Assembly: GCA_018672475.1 (NCBI GenBank)
Contig: JABHFS010000091.1
Location: 1 to 45,601, forward strand
Direction of reading: 5' to 3'
DNA: 45,601 nt
DNA from: Gemmatimonadota bacterium
GTDB taxonomy: Bacteria; Latescibacterota; UBA2968; UBA8231
Shown here piece after piece: positions 8,078 to 16,122 of the stretch (the first letter of the stretch is position 1; each line of letters begins with the position of its first letter). The position numbers and the translations under genes are program-made. A model generated the notes under the pieces. It searched no databases, had not been told where the DNA came from, and saw only the letters and a list, made by a program, of their open reading frames with translations.

Positions 8078-8893
8078 ATGTATAAATCCTCCTACGACGG
8101 CGCCAATAAGAAAGTGCTCTGGCAAGAACTATGGCGCCACGAATTCGAAGCGGCGCTAGCCAATGACCCGGTCGTTATCATACCCATTGGTTCCATCGAA
8201 CAACACGGGCCGCACTGTCCGATGGACGTCGACATCTCCGCCCCGTTTTACATGGCGGTGGAGGTAGCCAAGCGCATCGAGGATTTTCCCGTACTGGTCG
8301 CCCCGCCAGTGTGGTCGGGTTTTACGCATTACAATATGGGGTTTCCTGGCACCATCAGCCTGCGGTTGGAAACCTTCCAGAACCTGCTAATCGACGTCTT
8401 CCGCTCAATCCACGCAAATGGCTTCGAGCGCATCGTCTCGGTCAATGGCCACGGTGGCAACCACGCACCGTGCCGCGCCGTTTCTTGGGCCATAGCCGAA
8501 GAAGATATTTTCACGTTGAGTTTCTCCTGGTGGGATATGGTCGAAAAAGAATTGCGCGAGTGGAGCGCCACCGACGAAGGCGTCGGCCACGCCGGCGAAT
8601 GGGAAACCTCGGTGCAACTGCACTTGCGCGCATACCTAATCGACCAGACCCGCCTCGCAGCCGACGACACCGGCACGCAGCCTTTCAAAGGCGAGCTAGC
8701 CTTCGCCGAGTTTGCAGAAAGGCACCGCGACACGGCCAAAGACACCGGCATTATGGGTGACGCGACGGTGGCCGACGCTGAGAAAGGCGCGCGGATTTTT
8801 GCACTCGCATGCGATCGTCTAGAAAAACTACTGCGGGAATATCGCGCATTACCGGTTAGGCATTATCGCGAATTCGGTAGCCACTGCACATAA
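8078..8893 (+). CDS. Creatininase (creatinine amidohydrolase) family protein
   Basis: A protein of 271 residues. The metal-binding motif PIGSIEQHGPHCPMDVD (Glu, His and Asp ligands) is followed by VNGHGGN and HAGEWETS, the other conserved metal and active-site segments. Creatininase-family enzymes open cyclic amides or related C-N bonds with Zn or Mn; outside true creatininases they act in pterin, riboflavin or mycofactocin chemistry, so the substrate is open. It is the second gene of the pair with the Gfo/Idh/MocA oxidoreductase. The stop lies only a few bases from a large hairpin. Confidence 0.85.
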   Translation: MYKSSYDGANKKVLWQELWRHEFEAALANDPVVIIPIGSIEQHGPHCPMDVDISAPFYMAVEVAKRIEDFPVLVAPPVWSGFTHYNMGFPGTISLRLETFQNLLIDVFRSIHANGFERIVSVNGHGGNHAPCRAVSWAIAEEDIFTLSFSWWDMVEKELREWSATDEGVGHAGEWETSVQLHLRAYLIDQTRLAADDTGTQPFKGELAFAEFAERHRDTAKDTGIMGDATVADAEKGARIFALACDRLEKLLREYRALPVRHYREFGSHCT

Positions 8894-8943
8894 AAAAAGC
8901 CGCATCGCTGCTAGGGTCTCGGCGAGACCCTAGCAGTGCGGCT
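8892..8943 (-). terminator. Very strong terminator-like hairpin
   Basis: AGCCGCA (8898-8904) pairs with TGCGGCT (8937-8943). Inside, CTGCTAGGGTCTC (8908-8920) pairs perfectly with GAGACCCTAGCAG (8924-8936) around a GGC loop, giving about 20 base pairs with one small bulge. The A-tract on the left makes a T-tract on the minus strand, so it best terminates transcripts coming leftward from the O-antigen ligase-like gene. Confidence 0.75.
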
Positions 8944-9176
8944 GTAGTATAGCATGGATGCTAAATCGATCGCGTTTTAGGAGACGACCGATCGCGTGCT
9001 AAAGAGGATCAGGGTGGGTAGCCCTGAAGAGGAGGCCATTTGATCGATCGGGTAATCAACAAGGTTCGACTAAGAACTTGGTATCAAATAGTCTCTGGTA
9101 ATATTATCGACGATGGGTGATAAAACTTTAGCACTAAGTATCAAGTTATATCAAGTAATTTGTAAGTTGTTATTTT

Positions 9177-10553
9177 TCAGCTACTTATTTTTTCCATTTT
9201 CTTCATAAAACCCAGCAAGATCCCAATCGTCAACCAAAAAACTAGCCCATTGAGCGGCAACCGCAACGGGTAACTCACTAGACTGTGAACCAGCATTGCC
9301 ATGAGCATAGCTAACCCAGCCCATAAATAAGGCTGCATATCACACCAGGCCTTATGCAGCGTTCCCCAAACGGCTAAACCAATCAACGCTAAAAAAGCGC
9401 TCAAGCCCATCAAACCGCTTTCGGCCCACAAGTGCATATACTCGTTGTGGGCATAAGGCGTATCTTCTTCTTGCTGGGTCCAGACCAAACTTTGGAAATG
9501 CGCTTCCTCGCGACGCGCGTCGCGAAAAGCCGCAAAACGCTCCTGATAGGTCCCATAACCGAAACCTACCAAGGGCCGAGCACGAATCATATCCCAGGTC
9601 ACTTGCCAAATAAAATAACGATGGTTGACCGTAAAATCGCGCACCTCAATTTGTCGGGTCACCGACACGACAAGCTGCCCGTCGGTGCCGGCAACCACGG
9701 GCACCTCGCTCTCTACATAGGGTTCAATAATATGGCGAGTGCTCAGTATTCGCTCCGACATCGTAACCGGCCCGTCGTGGCTTTTGATCACCGGCCGCTG
9801 CGACAAAAGCAGTGTCGTCGCGACAAGCGAAGACAACAGGGCGGCAAGTGGCAACCAAGCAATCATTATACGCCCCCGCCACATCCCGCGCGCAATGCCT
9901 ACAACAACTATTAGAACTGCCGCTAACCCCGCCATCCATCCCCCGCGGCTTCCCGCCAACAGCATTCCCGCATAAATCGCACATGTGCCGATTGCTAAGA
10001 CTATACGCGCACTAAGTGATTCCGCGCAGACAAAGGCCATTAAGGCCAAAGGCAAGGCACAGGCCGAAAAATTGCCGAGAAAATTGGGATTTTCGAAGAA
10101 GGATACGATACGCTCGCTGCCAAAGGGCGTAATCGCAGGCAGTGGGTCAAGATGATAATATTGCAATATCGCGTAAAAACCGGCCAAGGCGGCTGCAGCG
10201 AAGAACGTGGCGCCCAGCAGCCTGAGAGCCCCCCCATCTACCGCCAACCACGCACCGATGCACACAAGACCGCAATGTGTCGCCGGCAACCACAACCCGG
10301 ACCAATCGGCACCTTCATTTACCGCAATCGAGAGCAGATTACTCGTCCCGACAACGACCAGCGCCACACTCACCTTACGAGAGAGAGGCCAATCGCGACG
10401 CTCCATACGCAAAAACGCGACACCGGCACCACACCCCGCGAGCCCCACCACCACTCCATAGGCCCATAATCGCGAATAAAGCGCGGGGTGAGCCAACAGC
10501 AACCCCACCCCACCTACCGCCAGGATCAGCGCCGGGATTAAACGGACATTCAT
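9177..10553 (-). CDS. O-antigen ligase/polymerase (WaaL/Wzy-like) membrane protein
   Basis: A protein of 458 residues with about eleven hydrophobic segments. A large non-membrane loop around residues 255-360 contains GFGYGTYQERF and YAHNEYMHLWAESGLMG. This loop pattern, including the His-Asn-x-x-(x)-Trp-x-E-x-G stretch, is typical of the O-antigen ligase (Wzy_C) family. It would act at the inner membrane, polymerising or ligating surface glycans. A transmembrane segment preceded by GSRGGWMAG is also characteristic. It is divergent from rpsR, whose promoter lies in the shared upstream region, and no other glycan genes are adjacent. Confidence 0.82.
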   Translation of the reverse strand: MNVRLIPALILAVGGVGLLLAHPALYSRLWAYGVVVGLAGCGAGVAFLRMERRDWPLSRKVSVALVVVGTSNLLSIAVNEGADWSGLWLPATHCGLVCIGAWLAVDGGALRLLGATFFAAAALAGFYAILQYYHLDPLPAITPFGSERIVSFFENPNFLGNFSACALPLALMAFVCAESLSARIVLAIGTCAIYAGMLLAGSRGGWMAGLAAVLIVVVGIARGMWRGRIMIAWLPLAALLSSLVATTLLLSQRPVIKSHDGPVTMSERILSTRHIIEPYVESEVPVVAGTDGQLVVSVTRQIEVRDFTVNHRYFIWQVTWDMIRARPLVGFGYGTYQERFAAFRDARREEAHFQSLVWTQQEEDTPYAHNEYMHLWAESGLMGLSAFLALIGLAVWGTLHKAWCDMQPYLWAGLAMLMAMLVHSLVSYPLRLPLNGLVFWLTIGILLGFMKKMEKISS

Positions 10554-10571
10554 TTCCCCGCCATCCCCATA

Positions 10572-10600
10572 TTGACATTCCTCGGTCTCAACCGTATTTT
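10572..10600 (+). promoter_or_regulatory. Sigma-70 promoter of rpsR and the BMC gene
   Basis: A perfect TTGACA (10572-10577), a 17-base spacer and TATTTT (10595-10600). Transcription would begin near 10607 and give a leader of about 65 bases. Confidence 0.75.
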
Positions 10601-10628
10601 TCCCTTCTTGAATTGCCGCATCCCCACG

Positions 10629-10647
10629 CCCGCTTGATTCAAGCGGG
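10629..10647 (+). promoter_or_regulatory. Perfect inverted repeat in the rpsR leader
   Basis: CCCGCTTGA and TCAAGCGGG form a perfect 9-base inverted repeat with a single T between. As RNA it would fold to a stem of about 7 bp closing a short loop. It lies 11 bases before the Shine-Dalgarno of rpsR. The position suits autoregulation of a ribosomal protein gene, but no known S18 binding motif was verified. Confidence 0.45.
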
Positions 10648-10672
10648 GCCGTGTTAAAAAGGAGTTACCGCC

Positions 10673-10900
10673 ATCGCTAAGTTTCGCAGCACTCGCAGAG
10701 AGGCCGTAGCCAAACTCAAGCCCGAAGATATTGATTATAAGCGGCTCGACGTCTTGGTCAAGTTTATTACGCCGACCGGCAAAATCGAAGCCGCCCGGCG
10801 CACCGGTGCCAGCCGCAAACAGCAGACCCGCGTCGTCCGCGCCATCAAGCGCGCTCGTTTTCTGGCGCTCGTCCCCTACACCATCGACGACACCCGCTAG
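10673..10900 (+). CDS. rpsR: Ribosomal protein bS18, apparent AUC start
   Basis: A 75-residue product whose middle and end match bS18. Examples are the EDIDYKRLDVLVKFIT segment, the following basic TGKIEAARRTGASRKQQ, and the ending RAIKRARFLALVPYT. It belongs to the small subunit platform. There is no Cys, so it is a zinc-free (C-minus) form. No ATG, GTG or TTG exists in frame between the stop at 10655 and the conserved core. The only well-placed codon is ATC at 10673, eight bases after AAGGAG (10659-10664) and followed by Ala-Lys as in many bS18 starts. A GTG at 10651 in another frame would need a frameshift. Usual partners rpsF, ssb and rplI are absent; a BMC shell gene follows after 19 bases. 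Confidence 0.88.
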   Translation: MAKFRSTRREAVAKLKPEDIDYKRLDVLVKFITPTGKIEAARRTGASRKQQTRVVRAIKRARFLALVPYTIDDTR

Positions 10901-10919
10901 TCCGCCCCGTTTCACTTCG

Positions 10920-11393
10920 ATGGCCGCGATAGGACTAATCGAAACACGCGGCCTCGTCGGAGTCATCGAAGCGGCCGACGCGGCGGCTAAGTCCGCCCAA
11001 GTCGAACTTCTCGGCATCGAGCAAATCGGTGCCGGGCTCGTTTCGGTGCGCTTCAGTGGCGAGGTCGCCGCCGTGCAAGTGGCGGTACAAGCCGGCGTGC
11101 AAGCTGCGCTCAAGGTCAGCGAAGTTATCAGCCATCATGTGATCCCCGCCCCCCACATAGATCTCAAAGACCTGCTCCAAGGCCAACCTCCGGCTCCTGT
11201 CGCCTCACCGCAACAAACCGCAGCAACTACCACACCCTCCGACCCAATAGAATTGCACGATTTGCCCGTCGCCCGTTTGCGCCAACTCGTGCGCCAACTG
11301 CCCGACTCCGCACTCAAGGGCCGACAAGTCTCACGCGCCAACAAACAGGCGCTTATCGACGAACTGCGCCGCGCCGGGTCCTCAGGCGCCTAA
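10920..11393 (+). CDS. BMC-H microcompartment shell protein with extra C-terminal domain
   Basis: A protein of 157 residues. Residues 1-86 form a complete BMC domain of the hexameric PduA/EutM type: it starts MAAIGLIETRGLVGVIEAAD, includes the pore-side IGAGL stretch, and ends HHVIPAPHIDLKDLL. Residues 87-110 are a Pro/Ala/Thr linker. Residues 111-152 are a helical basic segment with LPVARLRQLVRQLPDSALKG and SRANKQALIDELR, resembling Rho-N/SAP-type nucleic-acid-binding motifs; EutK is a known BMC protein with a C-terminal DNA-binding-like domain. No shell partner or cargo enzyme is nearby. The ATG at 10920 lacks a Shine-Dalgarno and lies 19 bases after rpsR, suggesting coupled translation. 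Upstream in-frame codons overlap rpsR and were rejected. Confidence 0.88.
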   Translation: MAAIGLIETRGLVGVIEAADAAAKSAQVELLGIEQIGAGLVSVRFSGEVAAVQVAVQAGVQAALKVSEVISHHVIPAPHIDLKDLLQGQPPAPVASPQQTAATTTPSDPIELHDLPVARLRQLVRQLPDSALKGRQVSRANKQALIDELRRAGSSGA

Positions 11394-11414
11394 CTATACG
11401 AGGTCTCTACCCCC

Positions 11415-11774
11415 ATGGACACTCTTTGGAACAATCTCGTAAAAGGCCTACAAGAAGGTGCGCTCGCCGCCGCCGATAAAGCTGGGGACCTAACACGCGT
11501 CGCCCGGGCCCGGCTTGATATCGCCGCCGCCAAAAACCAACTCAACCGCACACAAGCCGAACTAGGCGCCACAGTCCATAAACTGCTCGAAGCCAGTGCG
11601 GACCCGGCCACCGACGCACAAGTGCTGGCGCTGAGCCAACAACTCAAGACGCTGGATGCGGAACTTATCTCCTGCGAGGCGTTCTACGGGGCGCTGCAAA
11701 ACGAGTTGGCCGCCGGGACAGAACAAACAGACAAGATCGCTGAAGCCGAGCGAACGGATCAAGAATCTATATAA
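11415..11774 (+). CDS. Small coiled-coil protein of unknown function
   Basis: A 119-residue, Ala/Leu/Gln-rich, almost entirely helical protein with heptad-like spacing (for example RARLDIAAAKNQLNRTQAEL). No signal peptide or membrane segment is visible. ATG at 11415 has GAGG about 12 bases upstream. It follows the BMC gene by 21 bases in the same direction and is probably the last gene of the rpsR-BMC transcript. No family is recognised; a structural or scaffolding role would be a guess. Confidence 0.6.
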   Translation: MDTLWNNLVKGLQEGALAAADKAGDLTRVARARLDIAAAKNQLNRTQAELGATVHKLLEASADPATDAQVLALSQQLKTLDAELISCEAFYGALQNELAAGTEQTDKIAEAERTDQESI

Positions 11775-11848
11775 GCGGGAGCAAAATAAGCGGGAAGTAA
11801 TGCAAATCGGTCGAAGCCATCGCCCGACCCTATCTCACATCTACTGTA

Positions 11849-13033
11849 TTATTCGGTCTTTTTCTTGACGCGAATTTTTTTGCCGTCGACGATGCGGTAA
11901 TACTGGCCGTCCTTGGTCCGGAAGAGTTTACCTTCCTTCGACTTCTCCGGTTTGGCCACCTCGTTTTGGTCCTTAGCGACCTTCTTTTTCTTCTTTGGCG
12001 GTGTTCCATCCGAGTCCATCGGCAAATCGTCGACGTCCTCGTCTAAGTCTTCGGGTACGTCATCGTCATCTATAAAGGCGGCAAAAGCCTTTTGCTGCTC
12101 TTCCATCTCGGCCTTCTGCTGCTCAGCGACCTCCAGAGCAGAAGGCTGTGGCCAGTCTAGGAAAAAATCCTCCACCGCCACATTTAGCAAAGTGCCCTTG
12201 AGGTAGCGCTCAAAGGTCGTGGCGACGATATGCGCGTCGAGGATATCGATTTCGGGATCATCTTCGCGCAACCACAATTCCACCACTTCGTGCAGGAGCA
12301 ACGCATCGAGCAAAGAAAATTGCTCGCAACCACCAGCCCCCTCCGCGTCGGCGTCCCAATTCTCCAACACCTCGCGCACATCCATGACCAGATGTATCGC
12401 CGAGTCCCGCTCGTAGGCCACGGTCTTGCTCTCCGCGAGATCCACCAGATCGGTGCTGCGCACATCCAGAAACGGGTGCCCGATAATCTGGAAAGGCGTC
12501 TCGTTGGTGGGGCTGAGCCGATCGGCCAACGTACGCCCGACCTGGGCCGGTTGGTTGACGATATAATCGAGCAGGGTATTTTCGTTCGGCGACCAGATAT
12601 CGACAAGCTTCTTGGCCTGAATCCGCAGGATCGCCTCATAGTTTCCTTCGTCCTCGGGTTCGAGAAAGATCGCCTCGATCTTGGCCTTCTTCTCATTTGG
12701 CCCGTCGGCAGCGCGAAACTTGAACGCGCCGAACCGTTGCAAAATGGCGACCCGGCTACGCATATCCGTCGGCGCGAAATCGAGTATCGCCTGGAAATAC
12801 GTCACCACCCCGTCTTCGACGGTCCAGGTGCGAAATTCAGCGGGATGGCGTTTGAGCGAGTCCATCTCGTTGTAGATCCGGTTGACGATTTCGGCGTACT
12901 CGCCCTCATGCGTCACGTGATCATAGAGGACCAGCGGCGTGCCTTCCGTTTCTTCGGCAGCAAATATGACATTTTCATCCGGCGGCGTTCGGCGTCCGTA
13001 CCAAGCACGAAGCCCCGGTTTTCTTTCGCTCAA
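11849..13033 (-). CDS. Large unknown protein with acidic/basic C-terminal tail
   Basis: A protein of 394 residues. The first ~300 are a globular domain with no membrane segment or signal. One conserved-looking helix pair reads LLDALLLHEVVELWLRED followed by HIVATTFERYLKG; the HEVVE may bind metal, but this is unproven. Residues ~300-345 are Glu/Asp-rich, followed by a Lys-rich stretch (PPKKKKKVAK) and a short terminal beta-like segment (LFRTKDGQYYRIVDGKK). The start is TTG at 13031-13033 with GGAG eight bases before it. It stands alone, convergent with the rpsR-BMC unit and downstream of the GHMP kinase. I do not recognise a named family. Confidence 0.7.
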   Translation of the reverse strand: MSERKPGLRAWYGRRTPPDENVIFAAEETEGTPLVLYDHVTHEGEYAEIVNRIYNEMDSLKRHPAEFRTWTVEDGVVTYFQAILDFAPTDMRSRVAILQRFGAFKFRAADGPNEKKAKIEAIFLEPEDEGNYEAILRIQAKKLVDIWSPNENTLLDYIVNQPAQVGRTLADRLSPTNETPFQIIGHPFLDVRSTDLVDLAESKTVAYERDSAIHLVMDVREVLENWDADAEGAGGCEQFSLLDALLLHEVVELWLREDDPEIDILDAHIVATTFERYLKGTLLNVAVEDFFLDWPQPSALEVAEQQKAEMEEQQKAFAAFIDDDDVPEDLDEDVDDLPMDSDGTPPKKKKKVAKDQNEVAKPEKSKEGKLFRTKDGQYYRIVDGKKIRVKKKTE

Positions 13034-13130
13034 AAGACTAACTCCGATATGCGCTGCAAAGAGCCAACATCAAGTTTAGATGATATCAAATTTGACCATG
13101 AACTTAAAATAAGCAAGCCTGCCCATAGTA

Positions 13131-14180
13131 TCAAGGCGAATCCCATACGCGCAAGCCAAAGCGACTCAAATAGATAGGTATATGCTGAAACAGGGGGTTA
13201 GCCACTTCAAGGGCACGTAATAAAGCCCTTTTTTGATCCGACTCGGCCCCCATTAACAACGTCAACGACCCTCCATCGCCGCCCGCGCCATTCACCTTCC
13301 AGCCCAACGCCCCATGTGCCTGCGCCAATTCGATCACCTGGTGCGCCTCTGCGCTAACCAGATCTGGATGCAAACGAGCTTGGGCTTCGGTATTCTCAAT
13401 CATAGCCCGTCCCAAGGCCGCCAAGTCGCCGGCATAGACCGCATCGCGCGACTTCGCCGCCGTCAGACGCAGATCCTCCAGCTTCACATTGTCGGGCGCA
13501 ACGCCTTCCAGATCCGCGATCACCGTCTCGTGTACATCTGATGAGCTGTGCGACTTACCGAGGAAAACCAAGGCCAACCGTCGCTCCAATTCCCACCAGG
13601 TCGCATCAGGTATATGCAACTGCGATACGGAGGCGTGCGGATATTGATACATTTCGATATAGTTGATGCCGCCAAAGGCCGAGCAGAGCTGATCCTGGAT
13701 GCCACATTGTTGCCCGAGCATCTCGGTCTCTATTTTCTGGGCCGTCTGTGCCACCTCGTAGGGCGTCATCCTTCCCGGGGTCAACAAATCGAGCGCACCG
13801 ATCAACGCCACAGTCACCGCCGCCGAAGTCCCCGTCGAGGCACCTGCCGGTGCCTCCGAATAAATGCCCACCTCAAAAGCCACATCCTGCGGCACCTTCA
13901 TATATTCGACGGCCGCCTCCAACAGCGGATGGTGGCTCCACTCGCGATTGCCCAGTTCGACCGAAAAACGCTCGCCGAAATTCTCGGCGTGGATAACGAT
14001 GCGGTCCTCGACCTGGTCGCGGCGAAAGATCTTGAGCTGGGCTTCGGCATAGGGGTAGACGCCGATATTGAAGATCGCGCCGTATTCGGCGAACCAAGTA
14101 TCGGTCCAACCCCCGTTGTCGCAGATGCGAATCGGAGCGACGCTGTTGATAATGCGTAAAGGTTCGGGCATAAGTTTCAT
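13131..14180 (-). CDS. GHMP-family sugar kinase
   Basis: A protein of 349 residues with the three GHMP motifs. Motif 1 is APIRICDNGGWTDTW near the start. Motif 2 is the ATP-binding loop EAPAGASTGTSAAV around residue 115. Motif 3 is VNGAGGDGGSLTLL near the C-terminus. The first motif and overall length resemble kinases acting on heptose 7-phosphate (HddA) or fucose, which feed nucleotide-sugar synthesis, but the exact sugar is not certain. I chose the ATG at 14178-14180; a TTG eight codons upstream is possible. Divergent from the PhyH-formamidase pair. Confidence 0.82.
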   Translation of the reverse strand: MKLMPEPLRIINSVAPIRICDNGGWTDTWFAEYGAIFNIGVYPYAEAQLKIFRRDQVEDRIVIHAENFGERFSVELGNREWSHHPLLEAAVEYMKVPQDVAFEVGIYSEAPAGASTGTSAAVTVALIGALDLLTPGRMTPYEVAQTAQKIETEMLGQQCGIQDQLCSAFGGINYIEMYQYPHASVSQLHIPDATWWELERRLALVFLGKSHSSSDVHETVIADLEGVAPDNVKLEDLRLTAAKSRDAVYAGDLAALGRAMIENTEAQARLHPDLVSAEAHQVIELAQAHGALGWKVNGAGGDGGSLTLLMGAESDQKRALLRALEVANPLFQHIPIYLSRFGLRVWDSP

Positions 14181-14302
14181 CTTCTCTCGTATATCGGTCC
14201 ACAATTATAGCTTCATTAGTTATTTCGCGTCAACTATATGGGTTGATCGCCACCGCCGGACACCGTATCATACCGATAGCCCCAACATAGAGAGGATATC
14301 TC

Positions 14303-15142
14303 ATGCCCGTCCCCCATACAGACGACCGCGACTGGTCCGCCCTTTCCACTAGCCAACGCATCCGCCAGCTCGAAGTCGAGGGGTATCTAGTCATGCCCGA
14401 CCTCCTCGACCCCGACCATCTCACCCGGCTTAAAGCCATCACCACCACTTTTAAGACCACAGCCGTCGACTATAGCGAGAACCAACGCGGCCGACCCAAT
14501 ATCCAGTTCGAAGGCGGCGAGATCACCCAGCTCATCGGCCATGCCCCCATACTCAAATTCCTACGCCAACTCTTTGGCGACGAGATCATCTTTATGCACT
14601 ACGGTTACGCCCGCTCCGAGCCCGGTCATCCGGGCATCAGCCTGCACACCGACGGCCAACCCTACGGCTCCAAAATCTTCGGCTTCGAGGGTTCTTGCCC
14701 GGTATTAGTGCGGGTGCTCTATTATCTCGACGATCTCACCGCGGAAGTCTCGCCCTTCCGCGTAGTGCCTCGCTCCCATCTTAGCCTACACGCCGACGCC
14801 AACCCCTACAAACGCTATACCGGCCACCCCGAAGAAGTGATGGTCCCTGCGAAGGCCGGTTCCGCGGTACTCATCCACCACCGCGTCTTTCACGGCAACT
14901 TTCCCAATGTCGGCGATTATGCCCGCGAAATGCTGGCTATCGCCTATCGCCCCGCCTGGGCCGGACCCGTCGCCGATATCAGCCCATGGAAAAAACAAGA
15001 GCTCGACACCCTACCCAACGACATCCGCCCCCTCTTTCAAGACCGCAATACCCGCCACTGGGACTACGCCAGCGGCAATAAACCCCACAATATGTCCGCT
15101 GAAGCGCCGGGTATCGACCCCAGCCGTTGGGAACGCTACTAA
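14303..15142 (+). CDS. Phytanoyl-CoA dioxygenase (PhyH) family protein
   Basis: A protein of 279 residues and a second PhyH member in this window. The N-terminal LEVEGYLVMPDLLDPDHL is the typical opening. The Fe-binding His-x-Asp is in ISLHTDGQPYG, and the distal His in VLIHHRVFHGNFPN. Enzymes of this kind use Fe(II), oxygen and 2-oxoglutarate to hydroxylate small molecules. The ATG at 14303 has GAGG about seven bases upstream. The formamidase-like gene begins one base after its stop, so they form one transcript, possibly for oxidation and then amide hydrolysis of a single nitrogen compound (inference). Confidence 0.88.
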   Translation: MPVPHTDDRDWSALSTSQRIRQLEVEGYLVMPDLLDPDHLTRLKAITTTFKTTAVDYSENQRGRPNIQFEGGEITQLIGHAPILKFLRQLFGDEIIFMHYGYARSEPGHPGISLHTDGQPYGSKIFGFEGSCPVLVRVLYYLDDLTAEVSPFRVVPRSHLSLHADANPYKRYTGHPEEVMVPAKAGSAVLIHHRVFHGNFPNVGDYAREMLAIAYRPAWAGPVADISPWKKQELDTLPNDIRPLFQDRNTRHWDYASGNKPHNMSAEAPGIDPSRWERY

Positions 15143-15143
15143 T

Positions 15144-16028
15144 ATGCATCGCATCAGCCGAGAACACATCGCCTATCGAACCGACAAAAGCCATCCGCCC
15201 GTTTTGGAAATTGATCCCGGGGACAGGGTCACCCTGGAAACCTTCGACGCCCGCACAGGCACGATCCAAAGCGATGCCGATCTCTTAGACCACCCCCACC
15301 CCGACGGCGCCAACCCGACCACTGGCCCCGTCTACGTGCGCGGTGCCGAACCGGGTGACGCGCTCGTAGTCGATATCGAAAAAATCGACCTGGCACCCGA
15401 GGGTTTTCTCGCGGTAAAAGCAGGCGAGGGCCTCTTGGCGCATCTGGCCGATCGTTATGCCACCCGCATGGTGCCGATCGAAAACGGCATCGTGCATTTC
15501 GGCGACCTGCGCTTTCCCGCCAACCCGATGCTCGGCGTTATCTGCACAGCCCCAGCCGGTGAAGGCATCAGTACTTCTTTCGCCGGACCGCACGGCGGCA
15601 ATATGGACAATAAATATTTGATGGAGGGCAGTCGCATTCACTTACCGGTCTACGTACCCGGGGCGCTGTGGTCTCTGGGCGATGTGCACGGCGCAATGGG
15701 CGACGGCGAAATCACATTTATCGGTTTGGAAATCTGCGCTGAAGTAACCGTGAGAGTCGACATCGAAAAAAATACTGCGCCAAAACGCCCTCTAATCGAA
15801 ACCCCAAGCCATTGGATCACCACCGGCGAACACCTCGATCTCGGCCAAGCCGCACGCATCGCCGCCGAGCAAATGCTCGAACTAATACAGGCTCGTTCGA
15901 ACCTCAGTTTCACCGATGCCTATATGCTAATGAGCGCCGCCGTCGACGTACAGATCTGCCAGTGTTGCGAACCGGGTGAATTTCCCACGACGGCCAGAGC
16001 AGTGATGAGTAAGGAGGTCATAGGCTAA
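15144..16028 (+). CDS. Acetamidase/formamidase family protein
   Basis: A protein of 294 residues. GDRVTLETFDARTG near the N-terminus, NPTTGPVYVRGAEPGDALVVDI, the Gly-rich GPHGGNMDNK and GDVHGAMGDGEI match the acetamidase/formamidase (FmdA_AmdA) family. This family hydrolyses short amides to ammonia and the acid using a metal site built on these segments. The length is in the usual range of about 300. It starts one base after the PhyH stop codon without its own spaced ribosome binding site, so it is translationally coupled. A longer frame upstream overlaps the PhyH gene and was rejected. Confidence 0.88.
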   Translation: MHRISREHIAYRTDKSHPPVLEIDPGDRVTLETFDARTGTIQSDADLLDHPHPDGANPTTGPVYVRGAEPGDALVVDIEKIDLAPEGFLAVKAGEGLLAHLADRYATRMVPIENGIVHFGDLRFPANPMLGVICTAPAGEGISTSFAGPHGGNMDNKYLMEGSRIHLPVYVPGALWSLGDVHGAMGDGEITFIGLEICAEVTVRVDIEKNTAPKRPLIETPSHWITTGEHLDLGQAARIAAEQMLELIQARSNLSFTDAYMLMSAAVDVQICQCCEPGEFPTTARAVMSKEVIG

Positions 16029-16122
16029 GAGTACGCCAACGATGCCCCAAGCCTGCCATCTCCTCTTGTTTTCCTTCCCCCTCCCTTTCCTTCTCTTTCC
16101 AGGCCATGTTCAAACCTACTAA

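Noticed and set aside
9040..9110. Possible tRNA (GGTTCGACT word)
   Set aside because: No acceptor, anticodon or D-arm pairing could be drawn around the word.
8944..9176. Regulatory RNA after the long hairpin
   Set aside because: Apart from short GATCGATC words no consistent pairing or motif was found.
10731..10919. Upstream extension of the BMC shell protein
   Set aside because: The extra 63 residues are Ser/Pro/Ala-rich, overlap the rpsR frame, and precede a perfect BMC domain start at 10920.
10550..11113. Minus-strand open frame of 187 codons
   Set aside because: It is antisense to rpsR and the BMC gene, both of which show clear family motifs; the product is low-complexity.
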